64,000 bases of DNA from Amborella trichopoda (GCF_000471905.2 NW_006499535.1:1-64000); one strand, 5' to 3'; shown: positions 1 to 12,885, numbered from the stretch's first letter. A program made the numbers and translations. Notes: generated by a model from the letters alone, not told the origin.

Positions 1-591
1 GAAGCACCAAATTGCTTCATTTTTCTCACCAAACCGAAGAAGACTTCGAAGCGAATCTGACAACATTGGTGCCAACATGTATGTTGGTATCTGTCAAGTG
101 TCGGCACATGCTCAAATCCCAGGACACAGGTAGGTATCTATGTTTCATAGGTCTTAATGTATTCATTCAGAATCATATGATCGAACCATACACACAGAAA
201 ATAAAAACATTTTTTATTTTATTCTAAACTGCTTTTATTATTCTAAAATATTTTTATTTTAAAAATAAAATATTATTCATTGAAGAATGACTTTCCTAAA
301 CGAAGAGAAGCCAATTACAAAAATAAAATGTGTCTGAAAGTGTCGATTGTGTGCTTGCGTCCACCAACTGTCGACATGTGGTTAGACTCTTGACACACGG
401 GTCATCTTTCATAGATTGAGAGACGTGGGAATGGGTTGGGGAATCGGTGTTTAGGGGGAACATGTTGCAACATAGCGTCCCACCCTCCATCCTATAGTTA
501 ACATATCAATACTGATTTCTAAAATTAGTTTGTTCCACTAGAGATTTGAGTTTATCTTGCTTTGAGATTGGCGCTAATCCGAGCGAAATTG

Positions 592-611
592 TTTGGCACC
601 CACTGTGTGGT
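592..611 (+). other. primer-binding-site-like sequence
   Basis: TTTGGCACCCACTGTGTGGT resembles the two sites seen on the opposite strand at 51,895-51,914 and 53,891-53,910, which lie next to clear LTR ends. Here the adjoining LTR end is less clear. Confidence 0.4.
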
Positions 612-759
612 CTTCGAGTTTCAGATCTGTGTATTTTGGCCTTGGAACGCTTCTTGAAATTTTATAGTAGCTTTTCCCCATAAAACAGAAATCACAGAAG
701 TTGAAAAATGCTAAAAATCACCCAGAAAGACCCTGAAATTCAATCCAGGGTTCTTTGCA

Positions 760-829
760 TAGAACGTGTCGGCCATCAGCGTGACACAACCCTATAGAAC
801 GTGTCGCCCATTAGTGTGACACAACCCTT
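760..829. repeat. tandem duplication, about 35 bp x 2
   Basis: Two near-identical units containing AGAACGTGTCG and GTGTGACACAACCC follow each other. The GTGTCG and GTGACAC halves are inverted relative to each other, a motif that recurs in LTRs elsewhere in the window. Confidence 0.7.
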
Positions 830-2899
830 ATCGAGCTGCACGACACACCTAGTGTCACGTCGAACTGACTATGAAATTTTTTTCGGCAGCCCGTTCTTGC
901 AGTTGATTCAACTTATTCTGATTTTTGGCATTTTTGTTTTTCTTGTTTTAATGTTATGTAATTCCAGAAAAAAATAATAATAATTAAAAAAAAGATAGAA
1001 CTTAGGTATTTTCTTTTCCTTATCTTTTCACATTTGATCTTATCTGCTTTAGTCTTATCTGCATAGCTTAGAACTTTTTGACTTTATTTCTTTAAAGATC
1101 TTTACCTTTTATGTGATAAAAATGAAGAAGAAAAAAAAGATATACCTAGATTTTCTCTACTTTATCTATTTAGATTAGATTTAATCTTATCTGCTTAGTT
1201 TAAACTATTTGAACTTATCTCATTAGAATAGATATTTTTGTTTGTATTTTTACCTCCTGCATAAGTAGGTAGGCTTGTCTGCATGTGCTTGTTTGACCAG
1301 ACTTATCACATACACCACTGAGTCTTGATCTTACACACTTGCCCACACACAATCAAACATACCCTAGAATCTTCAAGTTTTCGAAAACCCCTATATCGAC
1401 ACTTAAATCGTGCGGGAACCTAATTTCGTGCACAAAGCATTGGGAATGTGCCAATGTTGAAGCAAAATGCCCCTCTGGGGAAACTCTGACCACAAAACAA
1501 GCCCACAATAGTAAGGACCAGCCTTGGCAGATAACTATAGCCAAACGTTATGTGGGTACGTATTAAGCCTAGCCGATTTTTACTTTTTAATTATTTAGGA
1601 AACCCACCAAACCCAGCCTACCTATAGTCTCTCAGGCTAAATTGATTTCATACTATTTTAGAATCCTTAATTTGTTGCAACCTAGGTTTAGAAAGTCATG
1701 TCTGTAGTCCATAATGACTCGGATACCAAGTCCACCACCTCTATTAGACCCCTTAGGCCGAATCGACCCATAGGGCCTTAGAGATATGTTCCCTAGGCTT
1801 ACCCTACTCCTGGTGAGCCCAATTCCGATTCGAGTGGGTCCATAGTTCCACATCCTGGCTTTAACCTAGAAAGCCCACTCCCTGTTCAGCCAAGCTCAAC
1901 AACTCAGGAGGTTTGTACGGCCTGCAATACTTTGAATAGTCAGGGCATTCGACCCTGTGCTGCTCGTAAGAAGGTGGGGTTGCACCATCCTTCAATGTCT
2001 AGATCTAAGGGAAAACCACTGAGTTCCACACCATAGATGAGACCCTGGTTCCCCCTACCCAAGGTGAAAGTCGGGCCCAAAAAGGTCAAGGACCATAAAA
2101 AACCCACTCTAGAGGCTCTAAAAGCCAGAACCTGAGCTCATCTAATGAGGGGCATGCACCCTGAGTTTCTTAGGACTCATCTAGAACTTAGCCCTGAGTT
2201 TTACGAGTCTTTCTCAACTGAGCGCCTTAGGAAATTACCTTTGATCAAGACAATCTTGAGGCGTGCTATCCTGGTTGAGCCTGGTGACGCATCTAGGGTA
2301 TCAAGCTAGTGCTCAAGTCATCGTTAGCTCTACCCCATTGGCGAGGTAGCATCGCTGGACCATCTATCCCGAACATTTTGTAGAGTTGGCTCGACCACGG
2401 GATCGCTCATCTTATAACCTTGAGTCTAGCCCTAACCCACCTCAGGCTACATATAACCACCCACTAATGCAGTCTTTCTAGGCTGCCCTGGCTACGTACT
2501 GTCACCTGCAGGCGGCCTATTCAGCCCCTGCACACCCTGCTACCCTTCTAACCAACTGCAACAGTTAGCTCCACCTAACACAGCCATAACCACGGCCTTT
2601 AGTCATCCTTATCCGAGGCACCTTGCACAACCTACCATTGTAGTCCACTTTCAGTCGCTAGCCCCGTCTTATAAGCTCCCAGCTCCATCGGCTCAGGTTG
2701 CCCCTCAGACCTATTCATAGTACCCTCTAGCTCAGGCCCCTCTATCTATGCCATCTCCTTACCCGATTTTAGCCATTCCGACTCAAGCCCCTCCGCTTGC
2801 ACCATCTCCTTAGCCAGCTACAGCAGCCTTGTAGGCTCAACATACTCCCACTATTACTCATGCGCAGCATGATGTAGTATCAAGGGAATTACACAAGGT

Positions 2900-3700
2900 A
2901 TAAAAATTAAAAAATTCAAAAACTCCTTACATAAACTTTCATTACTTCTTGGAATAACCCTTGTTCGCTACAAACTTTATGAATCAATGACTACAACATT
3001 CTTCAACAAAGGTAATGCTCTTATAGATTGAGCAATCATTTTTACAACTTTGAGTATAGAAAGTACAATCAAATAAAAACGAAGTTCATAAACTTAAGCA
3101 TCCCACGGGAAGTCGATTTCTAAAAAGGTTCGCCATGCCAAAACCGTGGCAGAATTAGAAGAACCCTTGACTATCATCCACACCAATAGCGCAAGAAGGG
3201 TCGGATCAAGATCAAATCACGAGAAGCTACTTAATCACCACATGAACATTTCTCACACACAAACGGGGACAAAAAATCTGATCAAACAACTTTGGGAACA
3301 CCGATCCAAAAGGGATACAAAACGGATCCCAAACTACCTCAAAATGGCGTACTTTGGGTTCGACAAAAAGGCTCAGGCTTCTACTCAACCAAGGGCTTCA
3401 AGGGAGTGAGCTAGGTTCATAAGAGGAACCTAGTGCTCACTGTTATGTGGGATTTTAGGAAAGTTCCAGCTGCATAATAGTTAGCATTAAGTTACAAAAA
3501 GACTACTAACTTAATGTACAAGTTCGAGTAGGAAGGGAAATAACTAAAGAAACAACTTGAGAAAGCAAGACGCCAAATACCTCATTGTTGTAGCTCAATT
3601 CCAGCAGCATATCAGTTACAAAAAAAGTAGGTTCTCACACAATGGAGTTGACGTGGGAGATGTGATGGTCCTACTTCCATTATAATGGAAATGGTACATC
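2900..3700. other. unassigned AT-rich sequence
   Basis: No recognisable gene. An 87-codon open frame on the + strand (3,146-3,409) has no family resemblance and is probably chance. A short segment with TTCCAGC, CATA and GTTACAAAAA is present twice, near 3,465 and 3,600. Confidence 0.4.
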
Positions 3701-4260
3701 AAGGGGGAGAAAATTCAACTCAAAGAAGCAAAGAGAGTGAGAGATAATTCAGGTAGGGCATGCGCCTAATGAGAGAGAGGTTTGGTGAGATATTTCATTA
3801 AGCATTCAAGTGCAAAATGAACGAGAGATACTCCTTTTTATAGGCAATTCATCAGAGAAATACATACTTAATGGTTGGATGATCCATGGATTGTGAGAGG
3901 CTAAAGATTTAGCCTAACTAATCATCATTGATGGGTGTCGCATGGATTGTGGTTAAAGTACACACCACTATTATCACACCACATACCACCTTCACTTAAT
4001 TTCAAATATTACATAAGTGTCCCTTATCCTTAAAATTCAAATTTTATGTAATCTCCACCATTGATTTTTGTCACCATTAAATCTCATCCATCTATGAACT
4101 AGCTTAATCACCAAGCTTCAAGTGGGTGGGGTGTGCCCCCTACGTGACTCCTTAGTATGTAGTTCACTTCACGCTCAACTAGTGTCACTTTCAAGGTAGA
4201 GAACATGTTATAAACTTGTCCCTTCATCACCTTCCCACCAATGTGATTACACCAGATGAG
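3700..4260 (-). promoter_or_regulatory. LTR-promoter-like stretch on the minus strand
   Basis: Read on the minus strand there is a TATAAAAAGG box at about 3,834-3,843. It is followed by a leader-like sequence and a purine-rich GGGGGAGAAAATT, as in the U3-R region of small copia LTRs. The same TATAAAAAGG arrangement is seen in the copia LTRs at 6,250 and 11,275. Neither LTR end could be placed, so this is weak. Confidence 0.25.
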
Positions 4261-5828
4261 ATTTAAATAAAAAATACAATCCAACAAAATAAGGAATAAA
4301 AATAATTAATAGTTTAATGAAAAATCAACCTCTGCACTCACACATGTTACCACACATGTGAATTCACACATGTGCTAAAAGCATATTACACATAACATGT
4401 TTATGCGATCTATCCATACAAGGGCATCCATGCCTCTGCCTAAGGATTCCATGTCGTGCCCATTAGGCTATGATGTGGCACCACATAGTTGACACGTTTG
4501 TGGCGACATTTACGATTTGTGTGTCACACATATCACATGTACACCTGTCCTCAAATGGATATTTCACAAAACAATTTTGTCAAAGCATTTTATCATGAAA
4601 TAAAATTTGAAAAAAGTATTTAAAATCGTGATAAATTATTTTTCATTGTTTCTAGCCAAAATATTAAGGTTTGGAACTTCCAATAAATCTGGGGTAGAAA
4701 AACTCTGTTCGGCAAGTGGTCAGGCTGTATGGTACTCCACTAGGCTAAAACTCGAAAGCGCAATCCAACTTCGACGCCTATTTGATTGTTTCGAGGCTCA
4801 GCTCTATATAAACTTTTCCCATATTTATATAACTAACTATTTTCTAAAGGCTTTTTTAAACGGTCATAAAATATGCTCTTCACTAAAATATTGTAACCTA
4901 TTTACTTTTCAATCCTTGGCGTCTCTCTCTCACTTGTCAAACCTTTACGTGTCTCTCCCCTCTCTCTTTCCTCCTAACAACCTCTCTCTCTCTCTCCTTG
5001 GTAACAACTTTTCTCTCTACTAATATTCTCTTGTTACAAAGTTTGTTCCATTAATAATTCCACTAAAATTATCTTTCTCTACTTAGTACGAACAAATAAT
5101 TCAACTAAAATTCTCTCTCTCTACTTAGTACAAACAAACACTCAACATGAGATAGGTTCTCAGTATTACATATTTTTGCCGCAATAATGAAAAATCATAA
5201 TGCAATTTCTACTGTTTCTTTTAGAAACCTAAAAACCTAGAATTTTGAGAAATTATATTTTTTTCTAAAAATTTTTTGGGCCGAAACTTGCCAATCAGGT
5301 CGATTTTTCGATCTGGATTGCCGATCAACCGATTCGACATAGTTTTTTGGGATGGCCGATCTGGGTCACCAATCTGTTTTTTTTAACCTTGGTTTTATAG
5401 ACCAATGTGACCTAGAAATGCATGAGGCAGTTGTTTACATCAATCAGAGGTCGACAGTTGTTCCCACCACACCTTGTGGCGTAGATCTGATGTACGGCGC
5501 GTAGCAAGTTCCAACGTGACGGGCAACTGACCCAAGCTAGGGTAGATTTCGTTGAGATTGTGATTTTCATGATTGGAAACTGCTATATCGAATCACTGAT
5601 AAACCAACCATTTTTTATCTAAGGTCTTTTAAAATAGGTTTTTTATAGGATTTTTTGGAACTTATGAGCCGGAGTGTGGTCTGGATATAACTATGGTTTA
5701 TTGTGTCATGTGGTGTACTAGGTTGATGTGATCTTTAAGGGCTTAGAAGGCTTGATTAAGGCTCTTACTATGCATTTAAGGAGTCATTTTCTATACTTTG
5801 ATATTCAAAACTCCAAGAAAATATCAAT
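4261..5828. other. unassigned intergenic sequence with CT-rich tracts
   Basis: No gene recognised. Near 4,335-4,380 ACACATGT and CACATGTG palindromes recur. From about 4,920 to 5,130 the + strand is rich in CTCTCT, which creates the 138-codon open frame at 4,607-5,023. That frame is low in complexity and is not believed to be a gene. Confidence 0.4.
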
Positions 5829-5896
5829 GCAAAAAATGGGGTGTGTACAAAAAATGGGGTGTGTATAAAAAAATGGGGTGTGTACAAAAAAACGAG
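5829..5896. repeat. short tandem repeat, about 19 bp x 3
   Basis: AAAAAATGGGGTGTGTAC is repeated three times with slight variation. Confidence 0.85.
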
Positions 5897-6058
5897 AGAG
5901 AGACAATGGGGTTTTGGGGGCGGGGGGACATGCAGCAAGTGGGTGGCCATGTGCCCCCACGTCTCTTCCCACTGCGTTTTTTTTCTAGGATTTAAAAGTT
6001 ATAAAAAGGTCTGTGCCCAGCTCAAGCTTCAAATGAGTTTTTCAGGTTGGGTAGGGTC

Positions 6059-6467
6059 TGTTAGTAAATATTGATGGAGCGTGGATGATATCAACCCAAG
6101 ATCAGAGAAAAGTGTCATGAGGCTGGTGAACGCAAATCCCAGATTTTTCTTGCCATTTTTGAGAGGGAGAAGATGAGTTGTGCGTTTACAGATGAAGCTA
6201 TGTGCTTCTTTTTTTCTTGTTGCGTTCTTCCTCTCTCCGGATTCCTTTTTTATAGGGAGAAAAAAAGAGCTTAATGGTTGTCTTTTCAATGGGTTTATGA
6301 GAAAGGGTGTTCTCTGATTTTAGGGATATTCATGCAACGTTCATATGGACGTTGGTTCATGTGAACGTTGGATCTGATAAGCATAGGATTCCTCAAACAA
6401 TTGTAGGCCTCTCAACCCACAATTGTAGGCAAAGTCACACTACGCCTAATGGCCATACGTGTTAATA
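6059..6467 (-). repeat. copia 3' LTR
   Basis: It shares about 340 bp with 11,100-11,430 in the same orientation, starting with TTAGTAAATATTGATGGAGC. On the minus strand it carries a CCTATAAAAAAGG promoter box near 6,250. The far end is set by the purine tract next to it. Confidence 0.7.
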
Positions 6468-6477
6468 TCTCCCACTA
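6468..6477 (-). other. copia polypurine tract
   Basis: The minus strand reads AGTGGGAGAT, the usual copia plus-strand priming site, directly before the 3' LTR. Confidence 0.6.
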
Positions 6478-6657
6478 GGCCATGACGGCTGAGTGTAATA
6501 AGTCACATGCATTATTCCACTTCTAAGTATGACCTTTAAGAAAATTTCTTGTCATGAGGTTTTTCTCACACTTTCATGGATATGCCTCTCATAACAAATG
6601 TCCAGCATGAGGATTTTCATGCTTACGTGGATTTGTCACTCATGAAAATTGACTAAC

Positions 6658-8560
6658 TTAATTATTTTTAAGTCCCATTAAGCTAGTGTTCTTAGACAAT
6701 AGTTCAACACTTAGACCTTTTATTAATAGATCAGCGATCATATTTGATGAGGGCATGTAACTAATGGTTACTTCACCTTTCTTAACTACATCCTGGATGT
6801 AGTGATATTGAAAATCGATATGTCTTCTTTTAAAGCTATTTTTTTCACTTTGAATTAATTTAATCGCAGCTTGATTATCATAAAATATTTGGATTGGTCC
6901 GTCGATTATTTGCAGCTTCAAGCCATCTATGAAGCGTTTTATCCAGACAGAAAAGTACAAGCAGTGCTACATGCAATATATTTTACTTCCTGTATGTACC
7001 TAACTACACATCCTTGTAGACTAAGAAACAACTGCTCCTCCAAAGAGCAAAATATGTCCTGAGGTGGACTTACTACCTTATCCCCAGGAAAATCTGCATT
7101 TGAATATCCTATAACTTCAAACTTACCTGCTTGAAAATAAAATTTTAGAATATTTGTTCCCTTAATGTATCTTAGAATTCTTTTTACTGCTTTCCAATGT
7201 GCTATGCTTGGATTACTTTGATATCTACTAACAAGTCTTATAGCATAACTCAAGTATGATCTTGTACATCTTGCTGCAAATACCAAATTACCAATAGCTT
7301 GTGCATAGGGAATGTTAGATTTTTCTTGTCATTCTACTGGGCAATCCTTCTTAGACAACTTTACTCCCTCTTCAACAGGAGTAGACAAAGGCTTACAATT
7401 TTTCATTTGAAATCTTTTGAGAACAGAGTCAAGATATCGCTCTTGGCTCAAGCACAACATTATTTATTTTCTATCTCTAGTTATTTTTATGCCTAGGACA
7501 TAGATGCTGCTCCCATATCTTTTATCTCAAATTGAGAAGAAAGCCATGACTTAGTTTTATCAATCATTTCTAAGCCTTCCAGCTGTTAGGATTCATCTAC
7601 ATATATATTGTGAATTTACTCTCACTCTTCAAGACATACACACAATGATCCAATCTATTTACTTCATATCCTATCTGTAGGATGACATCATGAAAAGTTA
7701 AGCACCATTGTCTTGAAGATTATTTTAAATTCTATAAAGATTTATTTAATTTGTATACTTTATTTTCTTGACCTTTAATTATAAAACCCTCAGGTTGCTT
7801 TATGTAGATGGTTTCCTTTAGTTCACCATTTAAGAATGCAGTCTTGATATCCATTTAGTAAAGTTTTAGGTCATAATATACAATGATTACCAAAAATTCT
7901 AATGGATATAAACGCTGCAACTGACGAATAAGTGTCGACATAGTCGACTCCCTTTCTTTGGGTAAGGCCCTTTATTACTAACCTAGTTTTAAAATTTATC
8001 AATTGATCCATTAGATTTTAATTTCTTTTTAAGTACCCATTTAGAACCTATAAGTTTCCTATCTGATGGTAAATCACATAAATCCCAAACTTTATATTTC
8101 TCAATGGAATCTAATTCCTCTCTCATGACACTAAGCCATTTTTGAGATTCTTGTGACTCATAACATGATTGAAGTCAAAAGGGTCATCGATTTCATCTAG
8201 GTCAATAAGGTTGTCTGTCTCCTTGACTTTTTTTGACCACTTAGCATTGCGTATGTGGGTATTTCAATATCATCATGTTGATCAAGGTTATCCATATCCA
8301 CTGCAAATAGTGGTTCTAAATCATTTATGAAATTAAGTGGATTATCATTATCCACATCTTGTATGTTTTCTTCAATAAAATCTTCTAGGAACTCAGCATC
8401 TCTGTTTTCAATGAGGCTCATATCTTTATGATAAAATCAATATCCCTTTGATCCTTCAGGGTATCCTATAAAATTGTAAACCATAGTTTTGTTTTCTAAC
8501 TTATTTCTATTCTGATATGGAATTAGGACATGAGCAGTCGACCCCCACTTCTTTTATTTG
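6658..8560 (-). mobile_element. copia pol remains: integrase tail, RT, RNase H
   Basis: From high to low coordinates the minus strand shows three parts. First is the region after integrase (VYNFIGYPEGSKGY style, about 8,400-8,500). Next is reverse transcriptase, with a WVLKKKLKSNGSIDK-like stretch near 8,000. Last is the connection and RNase H domain, with SRYQSNPSIAHWKAVKRILRY at 6,939-7,286 and YDNQAAIKLI and RHIDFQYHYIQD at 6,658-6,960. These are conserved copia sequences. The region is broken and non-functional. Confidence 0.8.
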
Positions 8561-8603
8561 TTTGAAGTCCTCGAAGATACTCTTTGAGCTTGTGATATGC
8601 CGA

Positions 8604-9526
8604 TTAGCACATGAGTCTACCCATCATCCTTTGATGTCGTGATCTGCCAGCAAACACTAAGAAAACCACACAAACAACTTTATGCCTCTTGCTTCCATTC
8701 CCGCTATTCTTTGGATTTTGCAGGTTCTTATTATGTGGACAACGATTTTTGAAATGACCTGGCTGACAGCATAAGAAGCATTTTGGCGGTCCTTGTTTAG
8801 TTTTTTGGTTGTAGGACTTAGTTCCTCTATTTTTTAAACTATTCTTCTTTTTATTAAACTTCCCTTGAAATTTAGGCTTGGGTTGGTTAGTTTTAGAAGG
8901 TCTTTGAGCAAGCATGAGCTCACTCATTTTATCTTTGTTTATATGTTCTTATTTTAAGGCTAGTTGCATAGGTAGGCCCCCTAATGTAAGATATTTGACA
9001 TTTAACCTAAGTGCAATTGTTACCATCCTCCATTAAGGTGGAAGGCTATTTTAGATTGTGGAAACTTGCACGTGCTTAGAGACTTCATTATCAGCAATGA
9101 CTAAGTCCTTAGTCATAACAAGCATTTTGTTTACATATTCCACTACATTATTACCCTCTTTCATTTTGAATGTGATATATTGATCTAATAGCAATTGGAT
9201 GTGTGTTTCAGAGGTTGAGTCATTTCGTTTTTATTGCCTCCAGCATTTTCTTTGATGTTTCATGATGCTCGAAAACCTTAATAAGGTCATCTTGCATAAA
9301 TGTTAACATGAAAGTTTTTGGTATGAGGTCATCTTCTAAAAATTTTTCTAACTTTTTTTGTTTTTTCAATTGGTTTATCACCAACTACTGATAGATCATC
9401 TTTTAGTACATATATGATTCTATCTTGGATGAGGAGATATTCCATCTTCCTCACCCACATCCCAAAATTGTTTCCATTCAATTTTTCAACTTTAGAAAGT
9501 TTGGCCATTACAATTCTACTAGCCAT
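8604..9526 (-). mobile_element. copia gag remains with zinc knuckle
   Basis: The start at 9,526 reads MASRIVMAKLSKVEKLNGNN followed by FGMWVRKMEYLLIQD, the usual start of copia gag. A CCHC zinc knuckle (CFLCCQPGHFKNRCP) with a lysine-rich stretch before it lies at 8,604-8,927. It is broken. Confidence 0.75.
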
Positions 9527-11087
9527 TTGCTAATGATTAATCTCAAATCAAATTATGTGGTTAAGATTCCATTTGATCCATTATCTCTCTCTCGAGAGGC
9601 TAATTTATCTATGTATTAGTCACTAAATGCATATGATGCAAGTTGACGCACTCTCTCCTAACACTATCATTTAAACAAAACATACTCCAACCGTATTCAA
9701 ACTAGAAAAAGATTCCCTTCCTAGAAGCAGATCCTAAGTGTTAACCCCTCATCCGCACGGCAGTTCTAACACCAAAAACAGAACCTTTTTCTTTTTTGGT
9801 GGATTGTTAGGGAGATTTGAAGCCATGATGTCGTACTGCAATTGTAAGATTCGAACTAAGTTGATTCCCCTGAGTTCCATCTATTTCAGTAGCAACAGCA
9901 ATCAACCAAAGTACTTAAATCTTGCCTTGCTATCAGTAAAAGTCAAACTTAGTTTACCGAAACAAAAGTAGAGAACTCACTTCAATTCAAGTTTGAAACA
10001 GCAGAAATCATAAAATCAGTGCAATACCACACACAGAACCATTATCAAATGAATCAAAAAGATTCTCATCTTTTAACTTGAATGAAAATAATAAGCACTT
10101 GTTATCTAGCCAACGATGTGGTAAAGAACAAAAGTTTGATGGAACGTAACAAACATAATAAGAACGAAATACAATAACTTCATAAATCACATACCAAATG
10201 GAAAATAACAACATCAATAGTACAAGAAAATTCTATAAATTTCGACATACCCAATGAAATTATCGAAGTGGGCAACTGAATGGTATATTGGAAAGATCAT
10301 TTAAAACAAGCACGATATCTCCAAAACGCCTTCTCTTCAATAAAGACAGGCATCCATACTGTGATGAAATAGATGGATTCTTAGACAAATCAGGAAAAGG
10401 CTGGTTCATGTCCTTTGACATACCAGCTCGGGGTTTTCCCCGAGCACGCTTATGAGGTTTCCTAGACATTCCTACACCCACAGAGTTTCATTTGTCTCCT
10501 TCGTGTTTTTATTTTTCTTGTTTTTTGACGAGAGCACAAGGTTTTGTGGGCAGGCAACAACATTTGTTCCTCTTAATTGATCGAAGAGAGAGAGAAAGAG
10601 CGTTTTGTGGTAGGGGCCTTTTGAGAATGTCGTGGGATCCAATCCTAAACCCCTATTTTTATGGATTTTGAAGAGAGTAAATCAAAGTGATCAACTAAAA
10701 ATAATTAGGTTGTCAATCACAGTATCATATATCTATATCACAACTTTTCATACAAAGGGAGTACACGCATAAAAATGGCATAGAAGTGATTTGAAATTGA
10801 TTAATACAAAAAGAGTCCACGCATGCTTATCCTTTAATTAATTAACATCGTGAACCAAGATAACACTGTCAACTAAGATAAGATGGCAGCAGGTGATATT
10901 TGAAACACTATTTATGCACAAAAATAATAAATTTGAAGCACGATTTATACACAAAAAAAATAAATTTGAAGCACGATTTATACAAAAAAAAAATAAATTG
11001 GGCATAGATCGTAACAAACAAATCACTTAAGATCTATCGTTAAAAAAAATCCAGAGTAAAAAAAATAGGGAAGATGGAATCTGGATG
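9527..11087 (-). other. long copia leader or inserted sequence
   Basis: About 1.56 kb separates the primer site from the gag start, which is long for a copia leader. No family was recognised in it. A 73-codon basic open frame (10,260-10,481, minus) has no assignable function. Part of the stretch may be a separate insertion. Confidence 0.4.
10901..10998. repeat. tandem repeat, about 33 bp x 3
   Basis: Units carry TTTGAAGCACGATTTATACA followed by an A-rich tail. The first unit is more diverged. Confidence 0.85.
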
Positions 11088-11099
11088 CTTTGATAACGA
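11088..11099 (-). other. copia primer-binding site, degenerate
   Basis: The minus strand reads TCGTTATCAAAGC beside the LTR end. This matches most of the initiator-methionine tRNA site TGGTATCAGAGC. Confidence 0.5.
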
Positions 11100-11430
11100 T
11101 ATTAGTAAATATTGATGGAGCGTGGATGATATCAACTCGAGATTAGAGAAAAGTTCCCTGAGGCTCGTGATCGTGGAGCGCTGATTTTTCTTGCCCTTTT
11201 GAGTTGTGTTTACTGATGAAGCTATGTGGTTCATTTTTTTTCTTGCGACGTTCTTCCTCTCTCTGACTCCCTTTTTATAGGGAGAAGAAAAGAGCTTAGC
11301 AGTTATCTTTCCAACTAGTCTCTGACAAAAGGGTCTTCCCTGATCTTAGGGATTCATCCAATGTTCATATGGATGTTGTTTCATGTGAACATTGGATGTG
11401 ATAAGCATATGATTCTTCCTACAATTGTAG
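11100..11430 (-). repeat. copia 5' LTR
   Basis: Direct repeat of 6,059-6,410 with the same TATAAAAAGG promoter box (near 11,275, minus strand). Similarity fades at about 11,430, so the outer boundary is not clear. Confidence 0.65.
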
Positions 11431-11645
11431 ACCCAAAATCATTGTTTTCAGGCCAGGGTATGCTTTTCCACAAATTTTTGGGTCTATTTTAGAGTCGGGC
11501 TCGGGCTGGCTTGGTGGCAGTCCTAAGTGCAGGTTTAGTTTGGTTTAAATCAAAACATGCATATTGTATATAAACTCTACATGGCTTAATTTTTCTTAAG
11601 GATAATTGATCCAAGTAGATAATCTTACTGTTGTTCTCCTCTCAC
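11431..11645. other. unassigned sequence between LTR elements
   Basis: No gene or repeat recognised. Confidence 0.5.
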
Positions 11646-12377
11646 TCTAATAGAGATCAAAATCTGGTGCTATAAATTTTAAAAGTTTGGTTTGACTTTT
11701 TATTTTTATTTAGTAGGATTAATTATTAAAAATATGATTTTTGGGTTCGTTTGATCCGTTGTTTTTTGTTTAAGTCTGTTTTTTTTTATATAAGAGTTGG
11801 GATAAGTCCCTTTTTTTTTATTTTTTATTTTTATGAGTGGGTTCAGAAGGTTTATATTAGGTTTATCTTCTTCGTTTATTTGGAAGAAATCTTTACAAAG
11901 AGTTTCATCTAAAGAGATGGACGTGAGACCGAAATAATAGGAGGTAGGGTTTCATCTAAAGAGATGGAATTGAGATAAATGGAAAGAAAGATACGATTTT
12001 TTTTATGGTTATCTATTAGCAATGAAAATAAGTAGAAGGATGGTTTTTTTGTTTTATTAGAAGGGGAATCATTTACGAGATATGGACTTATCATTTGGAA
12101 TCACGTGGGTAGGATTTGAATTAGGTGGGATTCTTTTAAGTTTTGTGGAAGCAAAACGCCTTTAAAAGGAGGGCGTGAATTGTGATTGATTTAGATTGAA
12201 TTTTGATTAATAAAAAAAGTGTTTTTTTAGATAGAAAGAAACTTTTTTTTGGGTGTTGTTTATTCGTATCTGCACGTTTTTGTTCTTTCTTTTTGCGATT
12301 TCCTTTATGATTTTATCTCTATCTTAAACGTGGTTAATTTGTCGAGTGTGTTCGCCAGTAATTTTATACGGCTTCAT
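11646..12377 (+). repeat. LTR of the N-family element
   Basis: It matches the 3' LTR at 19,831-21,093 (minus its inserted MITE) in the order of its landmarks. These are ATCAAAATCTGGTG near the start, GAGTTTCATCTAAAGAGATGG in the middle, TTTTGTGGAAGCAAAAC, and AATTTTATACGGCTTCA at the end. It lies directly before a second LTR start. Confidence 0.7.
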
Positions 12378-12885
12378 GTGCAGATCAATACGGCTTCATG
12401 TGCTGATCAAAATCTGGTGGCTACAAATTTTAATTTTATTTTATTTATTTTTATTTATAATTTGGGTAGAATTCATATTTTTGTTTATTAGGGTTAATTA
12501 TTAAAAATAAGAATTATATCCAAACTCTAAAAATAAAATTAAAATTTGTAGACACCATATTTTGATAAGCATTATTAAAAATAGACTTATCCCAACTGAT
12601 ATATAAAAAAATGGACTTATACAAAAAACGACTTATCAACCTAACTCCAAAAAACCTATTTTTAATAATTAACCCTAATAAATAAAAATAAAAATTCAAG
12701 CCAAACTCTTAAAAATAAAATTAACAAAAATAAAATTAAAATTTGTGGCCACCAAGATTTGATCTACATCATTTGTCTTCTTAAAGAGAAAGAGGCATTT
12801 TTAATAATTAACCCTAATAAGAATTCTAACCAAAATCTAAAAATAAAAATAAAATTTTTGGCCACCATATTGTGATCTGCATCAT
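12378..12885. repeat. cluster of direct and inverted LTR-start fragments
   Basis: A 20-bp tandem (TACGGCTTCATGTGCAGATC) leads into a forward LTR start at about 12,402 (TGATCAAAATCTGGTGGCTA). Three reverse-complement copies of the same LTR start follow, ending near 12,572, 12,775 and 12,880. The first forward and reverse pair forms a hairpin of about 170 bp. The last reverse copy is flanked by repeats of AGAGAAAGAGGC. Confidence 0.7.

Larger units (their letters stand above)
1..2900 (+). mobile_element. Ty3/gypsy-like LTR element remains, 5' part
   Basis: A sequence at 592-611 reads like the primer-binding site that follows the 5' LTR in Tat-lineage Ty3/gypsy elements (TTTGGCACCCACTG form), so bases before about 590 may be the end of a 5' LTR. 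From about 1,640 to 2,880 the + strand has a proline, alanine and glutamine-rich coding texture resembling the linker of a plant gag polyprotein. No long open frame remains and no pol domain was recognised. It is a heavily broken fossil with many breaks. The LTR start and any partner LTR lie outside the window or are lost. The family assignment rests on the primer site and composition only. Confidence 0.4.
6059..11430 (-). mobile_element. Ty1/copia retrotransposon, broken
   Basis: The element reads on the minus strand. Its parts in order are: 5' LTR (about 11,100-11,430), primer site, long leader, gag with zinc knuckle, integrase tail, reverse transcriptase, RNase H, polypurine tract and 3' LTR (6,059-about 6,467). 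The domain order (integrase before reverse transcriptase) and the RNase H sequence fit Ty1/copia. It is a fossil with many breaks and not all parts are recognisable. The two LTRs differ at many positions by eye, so the insertion is old. Confidence 0.8.

Noticed and set aside
4607-5023. 138-codon frame
   Set aside because: The second half is CT-repeat translation and the first half matches nothing known.
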